64,000 nucleotides of DNA from Phycisphaeraceae bacterium (lineage in GTDB: Bacteria > Planctomycetota > Phycisphaerae > Phycisphaerales > UBA1924): the NCBI GenBank assembly GCA_019636495.1, contig JAHBXL010000011.1, positions 1 through 64,000 of the forward strand, read 5' to 3'. Numbering within the stretch: position 1 is the stretch's first letter; every line of letters begins with the position of its first letter. Positions 8,972-18,095 of this stretch are shown piece after piece. Below the pieces are notes generated by a model. That model worked only from the letters and a program-made list of their open reading frames with translations, did no database searches and was not told where the DNA came from. The position numbers and the translations under genes were made by a program.

Positions 8972-11059
8972 ATGGCCATCAAGCAACTCTCGGAAGAACA
9001 GGTACAGACCTGGACTCTTGAACAGAAGGACCGCTGGTGGCTCGAGAATGTCTTTCGCGGCAACATGCCGCAGTTGACGTTACGGTCGGCGCTGACGGGG
9101 TTCATCATCGGCGGACTGCTGAGCGCGACCAACCTCTACATCGGCGCCAAGACCGGCTGGTCGCTGGGCGTGGGCATCACATCCGTGATTGTCGCGTTCG
9201 CCATGTACAGGGCGCTGGCCAGAACTGGTGTGCGCGAGTTCACGATCCTCGAGAACAACTGCATGCAGTCGATCGCGACCGCCGCGGGATACATGACCGC
9301 GCCGATGACCAGTTCGCTGACCGCCTACATGCTCGTCCATCCCGAGCGCGGCCTGCTGCCGTGGCACACGATGATGATCTGGATCATCGTGCTGTCGATC
9401 CTCGGCGTGTTGTTCGCCTTCCCGCTCAAGCGCCGGTTCATCAATGACGAACAGCACCCGTTCCCCGAGGGCCGCGCCTGCGGCGTTGTCCTCGACACGC
9501 TGCACACAAACGAGGGCGGCGTCGGCCTGGTGAAGGCCAAGGTGCTGGCGGTCGCCGCGATCGTCGCGGCGTTTGTCAAGTTCATCCAGGCCGAGGCGAT
9601 CCAGGAGTTCCTGCAACTGCGCGTCCTGAAACATGTCGGGCTGCACCGCGCGGCGCACCAGGAGATCGACGCGCTCCGGACCACGCTTGACGGGATGTCC
9701 GACAAGGCCAGCCAGGCCGCGATCCAGTTGGCCGCGCAGATCAAGGTGATGTACGGCGACTTGCAGGAGAAGGTGATTCACCTCCCCGAGCACCTGGAGA
9801 ACCTGCTGGTCTGGGCGAAGGTGCCCGTGCCGAAACTGTTCAACATAGACGTACGCTCGCTGACAATTGTTCCGGTGATGGACATCGCGCTGATCGCCGC
9901 GGGCGGATTGATGGGCATCCGCGCTGGCTTTTCACTGCTGCTCGGTGGCGTCGTGAACTTTGTGATCCTGGTGCCGTGGATGGCGCACATGGGGGAGATC
10001 AAACCGAGGTCCGGCGTTGTTGCCGAGGGCACGGCCGAGTTCACGTTCGGGGGGATCACGATCTGGTCGCTCTGGCCGGGCGTGGCGTGCATGGTGATCG
10101 CCTCGTTCGTCGCGTTCTTCGCCAAGCCGCAACTGCTGATCAGCAGTTTCAAGGGTGTCTTCGGCCGCAAGACCGACAGCGATGTCCTCAAGCACATCGA
10201 GTTCCCGCTGTGGGTGTCGGTTGTCGGCATCCCGATCTTTGCGGTGGTCGCTGCGCTGCTGGCCAACATCTACTTCGAGGTCAACTTCTGGACGTGCATG
10301 CTCGGACTGCCGCTGGCGTTCGTGCTGAGCATGGTCGCGGCGAACTCCACAGCGCTGACAGGCACCACACCGGTGGGCGCGACGAGCAAGATCACGCAGT
10401 TGTTCTACGGCGTTGTCGAGCCGGGCAAGACCGGCGTCAACCTCGCGACCGCCGGCATGACGGCCGAGATCGTCTCGAACTCCAGTAACCTGCTCATGGA
10501 CATCAAGCCCGGTTACATGCTGGGCGCCAAGCCGCGCCAGCAGGCGATCGGCCACGTGATCGGCATCTTCTCCGGGGCGATCGCGTCGGTCCCGCTCTTC
10601 TTCGTTCTGTTCACGCGAAATGTGAAACCCGGCGACCCCGACTCGATCGCGACCATCCAGAGCGAGAACTTTCCCATGCCGTCGGTGACGGTGTGGAAGG
10701 CCGTGGCCGAGGTGCTGACGCAGGGCCTCTCGACGTTGCCAACCAGCGTCCTGTGGGCCGTCGGCGTGTTCTCGCTCCTGGGTCTGTTCCTCGAAGTGTC
10801 GCGCATCGCAACGCGCAACAGGTTCCCCATCTCCGCCGTTGCGTTCGGCCTGGCTTTTGTCATCCCGTTCTACTACGTGTTCGCGATGTTCCTGGGCGCG
10901 TTCCTCTTCTGGATCGCCGGCGTGGGCCGTGTGAAGGAAGAGGACCCGTCTCCGAAGAACATGTTCGTCGCGAACCACGAGCCGATCTGCGCCGGCGTCA
11001 TCGCGGGCGCGGCGATCATGGGCATCATCGACGCGGTCATCGCCGGCTTTGTCCTCTAG
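8972..11059 (+). CDS. OPT-family oligopeptide transporter
   Basis: This 695-residue polytopic protein belongs to the OPT family of proton-coupled peptide or metal-chelate importers. Evidence is the early segment SALTGFIIGGLLSATNLYIG, the following NNCMQSIATAAGYM (a typical OPT stretch), many hydrophobic helices (about 14), NSTALTGTTPVGATSKITQ in the middle and a closing helix IMGIIDAVIAGFVL. I use the ATG at 972 bases past the 8-kb mark because MAIKQLSEEQ starts the soluble N-tail. An upstream in-frame start lacks support. The soluble loop around residues 200-280 is longer than usual. It converges tail to tail with the phosphatase gene, 10 bp away. Confidence 0.92.
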   Translation: MAIKQLSEEQVQTWTLEQKDRWWLENVFRGNMPQLTLRSALTGFIIGGLLSATNLYIGAKTGWSLGVGITSVIVAFAMYRALARTGVREFTILENNCMQSIATAAGYMTAPMTSSLTAYMLVHPERGLLPWHTMMIWIIVLSILGVLFAFPLKRRFINDEQHPFPEGRACGVVLDTLHTNEGGVGLVKAKVLAVAAIVAAFVKFIQAEAIQEFLQLRVLKHVGLHRAAHQEIDALRTTLDGMSDKASQAAIQLAAQIKVMYGDLQEKVIHLPEHLENLLVWAKVPVPKLFNIDVRSLTIVPVMDIALIAAGGLMGIRAGFSLLLGGVVNFVILVPWMAHMGEIKPRSGVVAEGTAEFTFGGITIWSLWPGVACMVIASFVAFFAKPQLLISSFKGVFGRKTDSDVLKHIEFPLWVSVVGIPIFAVVAALLANIYFEVNFWTCMLGLPLAFVLSMVAANSTALTGTTPVGATSKITQLFYGVVEPGKTGVNLATAGMTAEIVSNSSNLLMDIKPGYMLGAKPRQQAIGHVIGIFSGAIASVPLFFVLFTRNVKPGDPDSIATIQSENFPMPSVTVWKAVAEVLTQGLSTLPTSVLWAVGVFSLLGLFLEVSRIATRNRFPISAVAFGLAFVIPFYYVFAMFLGAFLFWIAGVGRVKEEDPSPKNMFVANHEPICAGVIAGAAIMGIIDAVIAGFVL

Positions 11060-11069
11060 GGCGGCTCGA

Positions 11070-12518
11070 TCAAACCGGGGCGGCGTGCGCCAGCGCCATC
11101 GCGTCTCTTGAGCCGGCGGCCAGCGCCCGGTGCACCTCGACGACCAGCACGTCGTCCTCGGGCGGGCCGGCGCGGTGGCGGGAGACAGTCTGCAGGATCG
11201 CGCGGATGCAATCGAGTTCCCGCGGCGATTTCAGGCTCGCCAGCAGCCGCTGCACGCCGACGATCCCCAAGTGCCGACCCAGGCCGTTCCGGGCCTCCAG
11301 CGCGCCATCGGTGAACGCGACCAGCGTGTCGCCTGGGCCGAATCGGTGCGTATGGACATCGGTCTCGAAGTCGCCCGCCGCGGCGGCGCCCAGCACCAGC
11401 GCAGTGGAGTCGAGTTGTTCGAGCCGCCCGTCGACGGTTCGCACGAACGCCGGCGGGTGCCCGCCGCTGGCATATTCGAGCGCTTCGCGGTTCGGATCGA
11501 TGCGGCAACAGATCGCCGTGACGTAGACCGAGTGCCCGGCGAGCGTGAGGTGCACGTAGCGGTTGAGGGCTCCGAGAATGTCGCCGGGGCCGGCGCCGGG
11601 CTGCTCGGCGTACAGGCGCTCGAGTTCGCCGTGCAGGCGGTTGACCGTGAGCGCGGCGGCGATGCCGTGGCCTGTCACGTCGAACACCAGGAGATTCAGC
11701 GCGGGTGCGTCGCCGTGCGGGCTGGGCGAGAACCGAGCATAGAGAAAATCCCCGCCGATGTGGCGCATGGGTTCGTATACGTAGCGAAGCCGCAGCGGCC
11801 CGTCCTCGACCATCGGCGGGAAGAGCGACTCGTGGATGCGCCGTGCGTCGACCAGTTCTCGGCGCATCTCGACATAGCGCCCGCGGAGCGCGGCGTTGGC
11901 GACACGGTCGCGGAATCGACTGTACCGCCACCAGCAGACCGCCGCGCCCGGAACGCCGATGGCAGGCGAGGCAACGATGATGCCCAGCGCGACCCACGGC
12001 GCGTGCCACGCGCTGAAGATCGTCACCGCGGCATTCAGAAGCAGCAACGGTACCAGCGGCCGGGCGCTGTCGCGCCACGTCCACGGCAGGAACAGGCACG
12101 CGAACACGTGCGCGTAGAAAATGCCCAGCGCGCCCGCCGCGCCGGTCAGCGCCTGCTCGGCGCGGCCCTCGCCGCGGAAGCCGAGCATCGACCCGACGAT
12201 CGTGATGACCCCGCTGGCGACGATCAGCCAGTAGGCCATGCGGAGAATCTCGCGCTTTCTCGGCGTGCCGCGGAACGCCACCCAGAACGCCGCGGCGTAC
12301 ATGACGATGGCCGGAACGCCCAGCAGCGCATCGGCGAGCGAGAACACGTGCTCGGCCGAGCCGACCATGGCGCGCAACCCCACCGCCGCGATCAGCCGAA
12401 CGGCAAGCACCGCGGCGACGATGCCCGCGTACCAGAGGAACCGCGAGCGCAGCCACCGTTCGTGCTCGGTCTCGAGTTCGTGCCGGAAGTCCGAGGTTTG
12501 GTGGAAGGCCGAGGTCAT
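11070..12518 (-). CDS. Membrane PP2C/SpoIIE-type serine phosphatase
   Basis: The 482-residue protein has six predicted membrane helices in its first ~230 residues, then a coiled linker (RGRYVEMRRELVDARRIHESLFPP) and a C-terminal SpoIIE/RsbU phosphatase domain. Metal-binding motifs are visible: HIGGDFLYA, LVFDVTGHGIAAAL, FTDGALEARN and PEDDVLVVEV. Such proteins dephosphorylate an anti-sigma-factor antagonist in partner-switching pathways. No anti-sigma factor or STAS protein is encoded nearby, so its target is unknown. The membrane part is not a recognised sensor domain. Confidence 0.88.
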   Translation of the reverse strand: MTSAFHQTSDFRHELETEHERWLRSRFLWYAGIVAAVLAVRLIAAVGLRAMVGSAEHVFSLADALLGVPAIVMYAAAFWVAFRGTPRKREILRMAYWLIVASGVITIVGSMLGFRGEGRAEQALTGAAGALGIFYAHVFACLFLPWTWRDSARPLVPLLLLNAAVTIFSAWHAPWVALGIIVASPAIGVPGAAVCWWRYSRFRDRVANAALRGRYVEMRRELVDARRIHESLFPPMVEDGPLRLRYVYEPMRHIGGDFLYARFSPSPHGDAPALNLLVFDVTGHGIAAALTVNRLHGELERLYAEQPGAGPGDILGALNRYVHLTLAGHSVYVTAICCRIDPNREALEYASGGHPPAFVRTVDGRLEQLDSTALVLGAAAAGDFETDVHTHRFGPGDTLVAFTDGALEARNGLGRHLGIVGVQRLLASLKSPRELDCIRAILQTVSRHRAGPPEDDVLVVEVHRALAAGSRDAMALAHAAPV

Positions 12519-12560
12519 GGCGCGCTGGTGCGAGAGACCATTGGATCGGACAAGGCCCGT

Positions 12561-13166
12561 CTAGGCGCTCGGGCGGCTCGCGCCCGGCACCCACTTCACA
12601 TCCCGTGCGCCGTCATCGTTGGCCACACGCGACAGCACAAACAGCAGATCGCTGAGCCTATTGAGATATCGCACGGTCTCGGGGTTCACCGCCGCACCGT
12701 GCTCGGCATGCGCTGTCACAGTTCGGCGCTCGGCACGCCGAGTCACCGTTCTGGCTACGTGCAGCGCCGCGGCGAGCGGTGTGCCGCCAGGCAGCACGAA
12801 ACTGTCGAGGGGGCGGAGCCGCTCGTTGAACCGATCGATGGCGCGCTCCAGGCGCTCGGTCTGCGGGGGCAGGATGCGCAGCCTCGCGCCGGTCTCTTCG
12901 TTCGGGCCCACGGGGCAGCACAGATCTGCTCCGACGTCGAACAAGTCGTTCTGGATCGTGCGCAACAGCGCGGCGATCTCGCCGGCCTGTGTGACCTGCG
13001 GCGATCGCTCGGCCTCGACGACGCACGCGCCGATCGCGGCGTTGGCCTCGTCCACGGTTCCGTAGGCCTCGACGCGCGAGTCAGTCTTGGCCACGCGAGC
13101 GCCATCGCCCAATCCGGTCGAGCCATCATCGCCCGTCTTCGTGTAGATTTTGGTGAGCCGAACCAT
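12561..13166 (-). CDS. Cob(I)alamin adenosyltransferase, PduO type
   Basis: The 201-residue enzyme transfers the adenosyl group of ATP to cob(I)alamin or cobyrinic diamide to make adenosylcobalamin. It begins VRLTKIYTKTGDDGSTGL, the PduO ATP-binding start, followed by VDEANAAIGAC and the C-terminal helix with RTVTRRAERR and YLNRLSDLLFVLSRVAN. All are typical of the family, and length is normal. No B12 biosynthesis or B12-dependent enzyme gene is adjacent. The radical-SAM aminomutase ~10 kb away uses SAM rather than B12, so no link is implied. Confidence 0.92.
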   Translation of the reverse strand: MVRLTKIYTKTGDDGSTGLGDGARVAKTDSRVEAYGTVDEANAAIGACVVEAERSPQVTQAGEIAALLRTIQNDLFDVGADLCCPVGPNEETGARLRILPPQTERLERAIDRFNERLRPLDSFVLPGGTPLAAALHVARTVTRRAERRTVTAHAEHGAAVNPETVRYLNRLSDLLFVLSRVANDDGARDVKWVPGASRPSA

Positions 13167-13246
13167 GGCCAGAGTCTACAGGCATTGGACCGGCCCGGGC
13201 GTGACGGGGGTTGATGGACAGGAAAGAGGGGCGACCGGAGGCGGAC

Positions 13247-13699
13247 TCAGGCCGGGCCGCTCTCTGCGACCCGCTTGAGGTCCTCCAGGTCGGTGTCGAT
13301 CAGTTTGCGCATTGTGTTGGACATCATCGCCGCGAGCGGCGACATGATCTTGGCCAAGAATGACTGGGGCGTCGCGCTGAACCGCATTTCGGCATCCGTG
13401 GCATCACCCACGCCGGTAAACGTGAAGGTGCTGCGATACGCGCACCCGCAACTGTTCGCTGTGACGGTGTACCCGCTGGGCGGCGAGAACTCGACGATCT
13501 CCATCGTTTCGGTCGCTTCCTTGCCGAACATCCTGCGGGTCTCGCGGAAGCGCGTCCCCTTGCCGATCGGGCCCTCCGTCAGCACTTCGAGTTTCAGTAT
13601 GCCGGAGACATGTCGCGAGCCGTTTCGCAGGTCGGCAAAGAGGGCAAACACCTTCTCTCGCGGCGCGTTGATACGCTTCGTGACGGAGATTTCGTTCAT
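13247..13699 (-). CDS. SRPBCC-family (START-like) protein
   Basis: The 150-residue protein has a typical SRPBCC opening, ISVTKRINAPREKVFALFADLRN, and the middle strand pattern VLTEGPIGKGTRFRETRR and GYTVTANSCGCAYRSTF. It ends with a long helix (MRKLIDTDLEDLKRVAES), as expected for ligand-binding polyketide-cyclase/dehydrase-like proteins. The start is the ATG at 13699: the reading frame extends further upstream but the residues there do not fit the fold. The role is unknown. These proteins usually bind small hydrophobic ligands or act as activators. It stands alone between genes of unrelated function. Confidence 0.8.
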   Translation of the reverse strand: MNEISVTKRINAPREKVFALFADLRNGSRHVSGILKLEVLTEGPIGKGTRFRETRRMFGKEATETMEIVEFSPPSGYTVTANSCGCAYRSTFTFTGVGDATDAEMRFSATPQSFLAKIMSPLAAMMSNTMRKLIDTDLEDLKRVAESGPA

Positions 13700-13847
13700 G
13701 GGGGACGGCCTTGGGCGAACGGGCTGAAAACTGGGGGATTGGATCGAACACACCGTAACCGCGTTCTTCCCATACATGTATCAGAAGCAGACGTGCCTTG
13801 CAATCGAAGTCCCCCGGCGATGAACCCCCCGGGGGCAGGAGCCTGCA

Positions 13848-15197
13848 ATGACGCATCGGATGATGTTCGCCGCGGCGATGATTGGAACGGTCTGCAACGC
13901 CGCGATGGGCGGGGTGTTCCCGTCCGACCCGCCGGCCGCGCCGGATCAGAAGGAGCGCTGGATCCGAGTGACCGAAGATTCGGCATCGGGCCGGGTGAAA
14001 CTCCAGGTCGCAGCCCGTTCGTACACCCGTCCCGGGGCGGGCGATGGGCGCGTGGTTTGGCTCGCCTCGGCGGTGCACGTTGGCGATCGGTCGTACTACC
14101 GCGCCCTGCAGCAATCGCTGGATGCCAAGGATGTGGTGCTCTACGAGGGAGTGAAACCGCCCGGAGCCGGCCGCACCGAGCACGATCTGGGCGAGGGGAG
14201 CGATGAGCAACGCGCCGAAGCGACCAGGAAGAGGCTGCGGTTCCTTGGCTTGGCCGTGAAGATGCACGAGCGCGCGACCGGCCGATTGCCCGAGTCGCTC
14301 GGCGACCTGACCCGGCCGACCGACAAGGGAGTCATGCCCGATGAGCGGATCGCGCCGTTTGTCGCCGCGTCGCTTGTCGATGCCTGGGGGAACGCCATCG
14401 AGTACACGCTGCTCAGCGGCGAGGGCGGGGTGAGCGGCGGCGCGGGCGGGTTCGATCTGGTCAGTCTCGGGGCCGACGGCCAGGCGGGCGGCGAGGGCGC
14501 GGCGGCGGACCTGCTGCTTTCGCAGCAGAAGTCCATCACGGCGGACGAGATCCCGAACAAGAGCGAAGGGGGAATCCAGCAGCAGTTGGCCGGCGCGCTG
14601 GGGCTGGTGTTCCAACTCGACGCGATGGACCATTCCAAGCCCAACTGGCGAAACAGCGACCTGTCGATGGACCAGGTGAGCGAGCGGATTGCCGGATCGG
14701 GCGGCGATGCCGACGACCTGTTCGCCTCGCTCGGCGGGGCATCGGCCGGTGCTCGGTTCGCCGGCGCGCTGCTGAAGTTCATCGGCGCAAGCCCGATGCT
14801 CTCGGGCATCGCCAAGGTGATGATGGTGGAAATGCTCGGTCAGGCCGATGAACTGCTCGAGGTCGTACCCGGCGGCATGGGCAAGTTGATGGATGTGATC
14901 ATCAAGGATCGGAACGAGGTGGTGATCAACGACCTGGTCGGCGTGCTTGAGCACGAGCCGGACAAGAAGAACATCGGCATCATCTATGGCGCGGGCCACA
15001 TGCCCGACCTCGAAGAACGGATGGCCGTTCTCGGCTTCACGGAGAACTCGGTAGTCTGGCTGACGGCGATCGACGTCGATCTCGATCGCACCGGCCTGCC
15101 GCGGAGCCAGATCAACTCCATGCGTGCGATGCTTCGCGACACCGTGAAGGAGCAGGCACGCGCAATGAGACGCGCCGAGGAGCGGCGTCGGAGGTGA
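13848..15197 (+). CDS. TraB/GumN-like protein with internal pseudopilin-like (GspG) segment
   Basis: The 449-residue product begins with a signal-like stretch (MMFAAAMIGTVCNAAMGGVF). It then shows TraB/PrgY-type segments: VVWLASAVHVGDRSYY with VVLYEGVKP near residues 69-102, and IGIIYGAGHMPDLEERM near 378-394. Between them, at about 125-225, lies a segment with a helical start (RLRFLGLAVKMHERATGRLP), DAWGNAIEYTL and FDLVSLGADGQAGGEG. That is the C-terminal fold signature of GspG-type major pseudopilins (the 'DPWGNPY...SLGADG' region). There is no prepilin N-terminus, so the segment looks like an inserted domain. TraB-like proteins are suspected proteases or signal-removing enzymes. GGAG at 13838-13841 supports the ATG. 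Confidence 0.7.
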   Translation: MTHRMMFAAAMIGTVCNAAMGGVFPSDPPAAPDQKERWIRVTEDSASGRVKLQVAARSYTRPGAGDGRVVWLASAVHVGDRSYYRALQQSLDAKDVVLYEGVKPPGAGRTEHDLGEGSDEQRAEATRKRLRFLGLAVKMHERATGRLPESLGDLTRPTDKGVMPDERIAPFVAASLVDAWGNAIEYTLLSGEGGVSGGAGGFDLVSLGADGQAGGEGAAADLLLSQQKSITADEIPNKSEGGIQQQLAGALGLVFQLDAMDHSKPNWRNSDLSMDQVSERIAGSGGDADDLFASLGGASAGARFAGALLKFIGASPMLSGIAKVMMVEMLGQADELLEVVPGGMGKLMDVIIKDRNEVVINDLVGVLEHEPDKKNIGIIYGAGHMPDLEERMAVLGFTENSVVWLTAIDVDLDRTGLPRSQINSMRAMLRDTVKEQARAMRRAEERRRR

Positions 15198-15206
15198 CGG
15201 CAAGGC

Positions 15207-16010
15207 TCATCGCGGCAGGTCGGCCGCGGGAAGCGTGGTGAAGGGCTCTTCGCCGCGGAGTCGTCGCGCAATGTCAGCGAGAATTCGCGGGTCCTTGTGG
15301 GCATCGAGGTGACCGAACTGCAAGGGCTGGTTCGGGACCCACCACGCGGTGCGGCCCGGCGGCGCGGCGTTCTCGCAGCCGACAATCCAGTCGCCCAGCC
15401 GGCAGTAGGGCAGCACCTCAAACCCCTGCTCGCACTCATCCAGGGCGCACAGAAACGCCGAGCCCGCGCGCATGTCCACAACGCGGTCCTCCAACGTGGG
15501 AAGTTGTGCCCAGTCCGCGCCACGGTGCGGCGTGGCGATGGTCATCAGCCGGACGATGCTGAGCCGGCGCTGGTCCTTCTCATCGGGCATCGCGGCGCGC
15601 CGTGCGACCAGCCCGCCCATCGAGTAGGCGACCACGTCGATCTCGATGTTCAACTCCTGTTCCGCGCGGGCCAGTTCTGCCTCGACTTCGTCCAGCAACC
15701 TGCGCCGGGCATCCTCCATCGTCCAAGTCCAGCCCGGCGCGACGGTGATGATGGGGGTCTCATCGGCCAGCACGCGCCGAAGCTTGGCCGCGAGCTGCGA
15801 CACGATGATCCCCGGATCGGCGTATCCGCCGATGATGATGATGGGGCGCGATGCCGGCCGCGGCGACTCCTGCATCTGCGCAAGCTCGGCCTTCGCCGCG
15901 GCGACGGTGAGGGGGAAAGACGGGTTGGCGGGGGAATCGGCGGAGCAACCGGCCGCGTAGAGCAGGAGCAGAAGCACCAGAATGGATGTGGCAGTGCGTT
16001 GAACGAGCAT
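15207..16010 (-). CDS. Alpha/beta-hydrolase lipoprotein
   Basis: The 267-residue product starts MLVQRTATS and has a lipobox YAAGC with Cys 22, so it is a likely lipoprotein. It contains an alpha/beta-hydrolase core: PIIIIGGYADPG (oxyanion-loop region), VVAYSMGGLVARRAA with nucleophile Ser in A-Y-S-M-G-G, IATPHRGADW, and a late GHLDAHKDP with the probable catalytic His. The closest fold class is the lipase/PGAP1-like acyl hydrolases. The substrate is unknown. The upstream in-frame start (16082) is rejected because it precedes the signal peptide with 24 non-signal residues. It converges with the TraB-like gene, 9 bp apart. Confidence 0.82.
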   Translation of the reverse strand: MLVQRTATSILVLLLLLYAAGCSADSPANPSFPLTVAAAKAELAQMQESPRPASRPIIIIGGYADPGIIVSQLAAKLRRVLADETPIITVAPGWTWTMEDARRRLLDEVEAELARAEQELNIEIDVVAYSMGGLVARRAAMPDEKDQRRLSIVRLMTIATPHRGADWAQLPTLEDRVVDMRAGSAFLCALDECEQGFEVLPYCRLGDWIVGCENAAPPGRTAWWVPNQPLQFGHLDAHKDPRILADIARRLRGEEPFTTLPAADLPR

Positions 16011-16014
16011 GTAT

Positions 16015-16680
16015 TCAACATTCAGACTTGAGTAAGAAGAGCGGTTCGGAGTTGGGAGCCGTAAGCCGTTGTACTCGTTCAAGCGGGCTCCAGATAAAGC
16101 CGTCGCCGATTGCGGCCTTGCGCATATCCACGATCAGGCTGCTCGCCGGGGTGCCATCTGGAATGATTGCCGCGCAGTCAGCGGGCGCCTGCGCGACTGG
16201 AGTCGCGAGTTCGTCGCCTTTCCAGATATCCATCGTTCTGGAACCGACCCACTCGAGCCGGGCGATTTCATCGAAGTACTGATTGAGGAACTCGGTCACC
16301 GAGCGAGCTTGGAGCACGATGACGGGCGGATCGTGACTGCTGAAATAGACTGCGCGCCATGAGCCGGTGGCGGGGTCTGTGTCCACCACCCACGAGTTCC
16401 CGCATCCATCGCCCAGCAGCTCGATCGCCCTGGGAAACACTTCGACCAGTCCGTGCCACAGCCCATTGAACGAAAGTGTTCCATACGGGCCACCGTCGAG
16501 TTCCTCGGCAACCGCGAGAATCTCAGCGATGTCTGGTGGCCACGGAAGTCCGAGCCCGAACTGCCCCGCATCCTTGTCCTCAGACGAGATCGGCTTGCCG
16601 AGCTTGATCCTGTACTTCGTGCCGTCCAAGTCTTTGAGCAGTTTTGACCTTGCAGCCAGCACAATCTCAAGAGGTGTCAT
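16015..16680 (-). CDS. SMI1/KNR4 (SUKH) domain protein
   Basis: The 221-residue protein matches the SUKH-1 superfamily: LGLPWPPDIAEILAVAEELDGG near the N-terminus, then IELLGDGCGNSWVVDTDP and PVIVLQARSVTEFLNQYF, which is the familiar 'GDGxGNxxxxDxD...' SUKH core. SUKH proteins often act as immunity proteins against nuclease or deaminase toxins, but some have housekeeping regulatory roles. No toxin gene lies beside it, so function is open. The ATG at 16680 is taken as the start, with a GTG two codons earlier as the alternative. It ends 4 bp before the hydrolase start on the same strand. Confidence 0.75.
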   Translation of the reverse strand: MTPLEIVLAARSKLLKDLDGTKYRIKLGKPISSEDKDAGQFGLGLPWPPDIAEILAVAEELDGGPYGTLSFNGLWHGLVEVFPRAIELLGDGCGNSWVVDTDPATGSWRAVYFSSHDPPVIVLQARSVTEFLNQYFDEIARLEWVGSRTMDIWKGDELATPVAQAPADCAAIIPDGTPASSLIVDMRKAAIGDGFIWSPLERVQRLTAPNSEPLFLLKSEC

Positions 16681-16737
16681 CCCCACGGCTACAACCCTCT
16701 GCTCCCCTCCGCTTGCTCCGCTGCCCCTGTGTTCCTC

Positions 16738-18033
16738 TTACGCCTTGCTGACCGTCAACGCGTGCACTTTCTCGACGTTCCCCGCCGCGATCTTGTCGAA
16801 CCCGCTGCCGAGTTCCCCGATCGGATCCGGCGGGATGATGTCCACCTTCTTCTCGCCCAGTTTGGCCTCGCCTCGGCGGACTTTGTCCTGGAACGCGAGG
16901 CACTCGGCCAGCAGTTTGTCGAGGATCTGCTCCTCGGGAACGTTGGCGACCTTCTCGCCCTGCACATAGATGATGCCGCGGCGGTCGCCCGCGAAGACCG
17001 CGACATCCGCGCCCTCGGCCTCGCCGGGTCCGTTGACGATGCACCCCATGACCGCGACCTTGATGGGCAGTTCGACCTTCGCGGCCAGTTGCTTGCGGAC
17101 ATCCTGCACCAGCGTGAACAGATCGACCTGAATGCGCCCGCACGTCGGGCACGCGATCAGATCGACGCCCTTGCGGGTGCGCAGGCCGAGCACGTAGAGC
17201 AGTTCGAGCCCGTCTTCGACCTCGTACACCGGGTCGTTGGCGTAACTGATTCTGACGGTGTCGCCGATGCCGTTGGCCAGCAACGCGCCGAGGGCCACGA
17301 CGCTGCGGATCGTGCCGGTTTCCTTGGGCCCGGCGTGCGTCACGCCCAGGTGCAGCGGATGGTCGAACCGCTTGCTGATTTCGGTGTAGGCATCGATCAC
17401 GACCTGCGCATCCATGCTCTTGGCGGAGATGGACACATCGTAGAAATCCTGCTCGTAGAAGATGTCGAGGTACTCCTCGAGTTTGGTGATCATGATCGCC
17501 AGCAGGTAGCCGTGCTTGTGATCGCTGAAGACCTGCCCGAGTTCCTTCATCCGCTTCTGCTTGTCGCGGCGCTCGATGATCGAGCCCTCGTTGACGCCGA
17601 TGCGGATGGGCAGACCCTTGGCCTTGCACGCCTGGATGACCTCGATCACCTGTTTGCGGTCGTTGATGTTGCCGGGGTTGAGGCGGATCTTGTGCACGCC
17701 CGACTCGACGGCCTCGAGAGCACGCTGGAAGTGGAAGTGGACATCGGCGACGATCGGCACCTGCACGCGCGGCAGGATTTCCTTGAGCGCCTCGGTGTCC
17801 TTCTTCTCGGGCACGGCGACGCGGACGATGTCCGCCCCCGCCGCGGCGAGTTTGTTGATCTCGGCGACGCACTTTTCGATGTCGTGCGTGTATCCGGCGG
17901 TCATGGTCTGAACGCTGACCGGGGCCGGGGTCGTCGGGTTGCCGTTGCGGTCGGGGATTCCGCCGCCGATCTTGATGATGCCGGTGCGGGCGTCTCCGAC
18001 GGAAATCTGGCGCGTGGGGCGGCGAGGGTGCAT
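16738..18033 (-). CDS. ispG: 4-hydroxy-3-methylbut-2-enyl diphosphate synthase (IspG/GcpE)
   Basis: IspG reduces MEcPP to HMBPP in the methylerythritol phosphate route to isoprenoids, using a [4Fe-4S] cluster. The 431-residue product shows VSVQTMTAGYTHDIE, ADIVRVAVPE, PIVADVHFHFQRAL, KIRLNPGNI, the cluster ligands in ACPTCGR, and GCIVNGPGEA near the C-terminus. That is the short bacterial form without the large plant-type insertion. A 20-residue N-tail (MHPRRPTRQISVGDA) is acceptable. It is followed downstream on the same strand by the SUKH gene, 57 bp away. Confidence 0.95.
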   Translation of the reverse strand: MHPRRPTRQISVGDARTGIIKIGGGIPDRNGNPTTPAPVSVQTMTAGYTHDIEKCVAEINKLAAAGADIVRVAVPEKKDTEALKEILPRVQVPIVADVHFHFQRALEAVESGVHKIRLNPGNINDRKQVIEVIQACKAKGLPIRIGVNEGSIIERRDKQKRMKELGQVFSDHKHGYLLAIMITKLEEYLDIFYEQDFYDVSISAKSMDAQVVIDAYTEISKRFDHPLHLGVTHAGPKETGTIRSVVALGALLANGIGDTVRISYANDPVYEVEDGLELLYVLGLRTRKGVDLIACPTCGRIQVDLFTLVQDVRKQLAAKVELPIKVAVMGCIVNGPGEAEGADVAVFAGDRRGIIYVQGEKVANVPEEQILDKLLAECLAFQDKVRRGEAKLGEKKVDIIPPDPIGELGSGFDKIAAGNVEKVHALTVSKA

Positions 18034-18095
18034 AGGTGGAGGATGGTAGGGGGGTCTGACGTCTTCCTCTGTGCGGACCCGAGTCGGCCCAGGGC

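Noticed and set aside
12694-13166. Link between the PduO adenosyltransferase and the KamA-type aminomutase as one B12 pathway
   Set aside because: KamA uses SAM and PLP, not B12, and no 5,6-aminomutase is encoded here.
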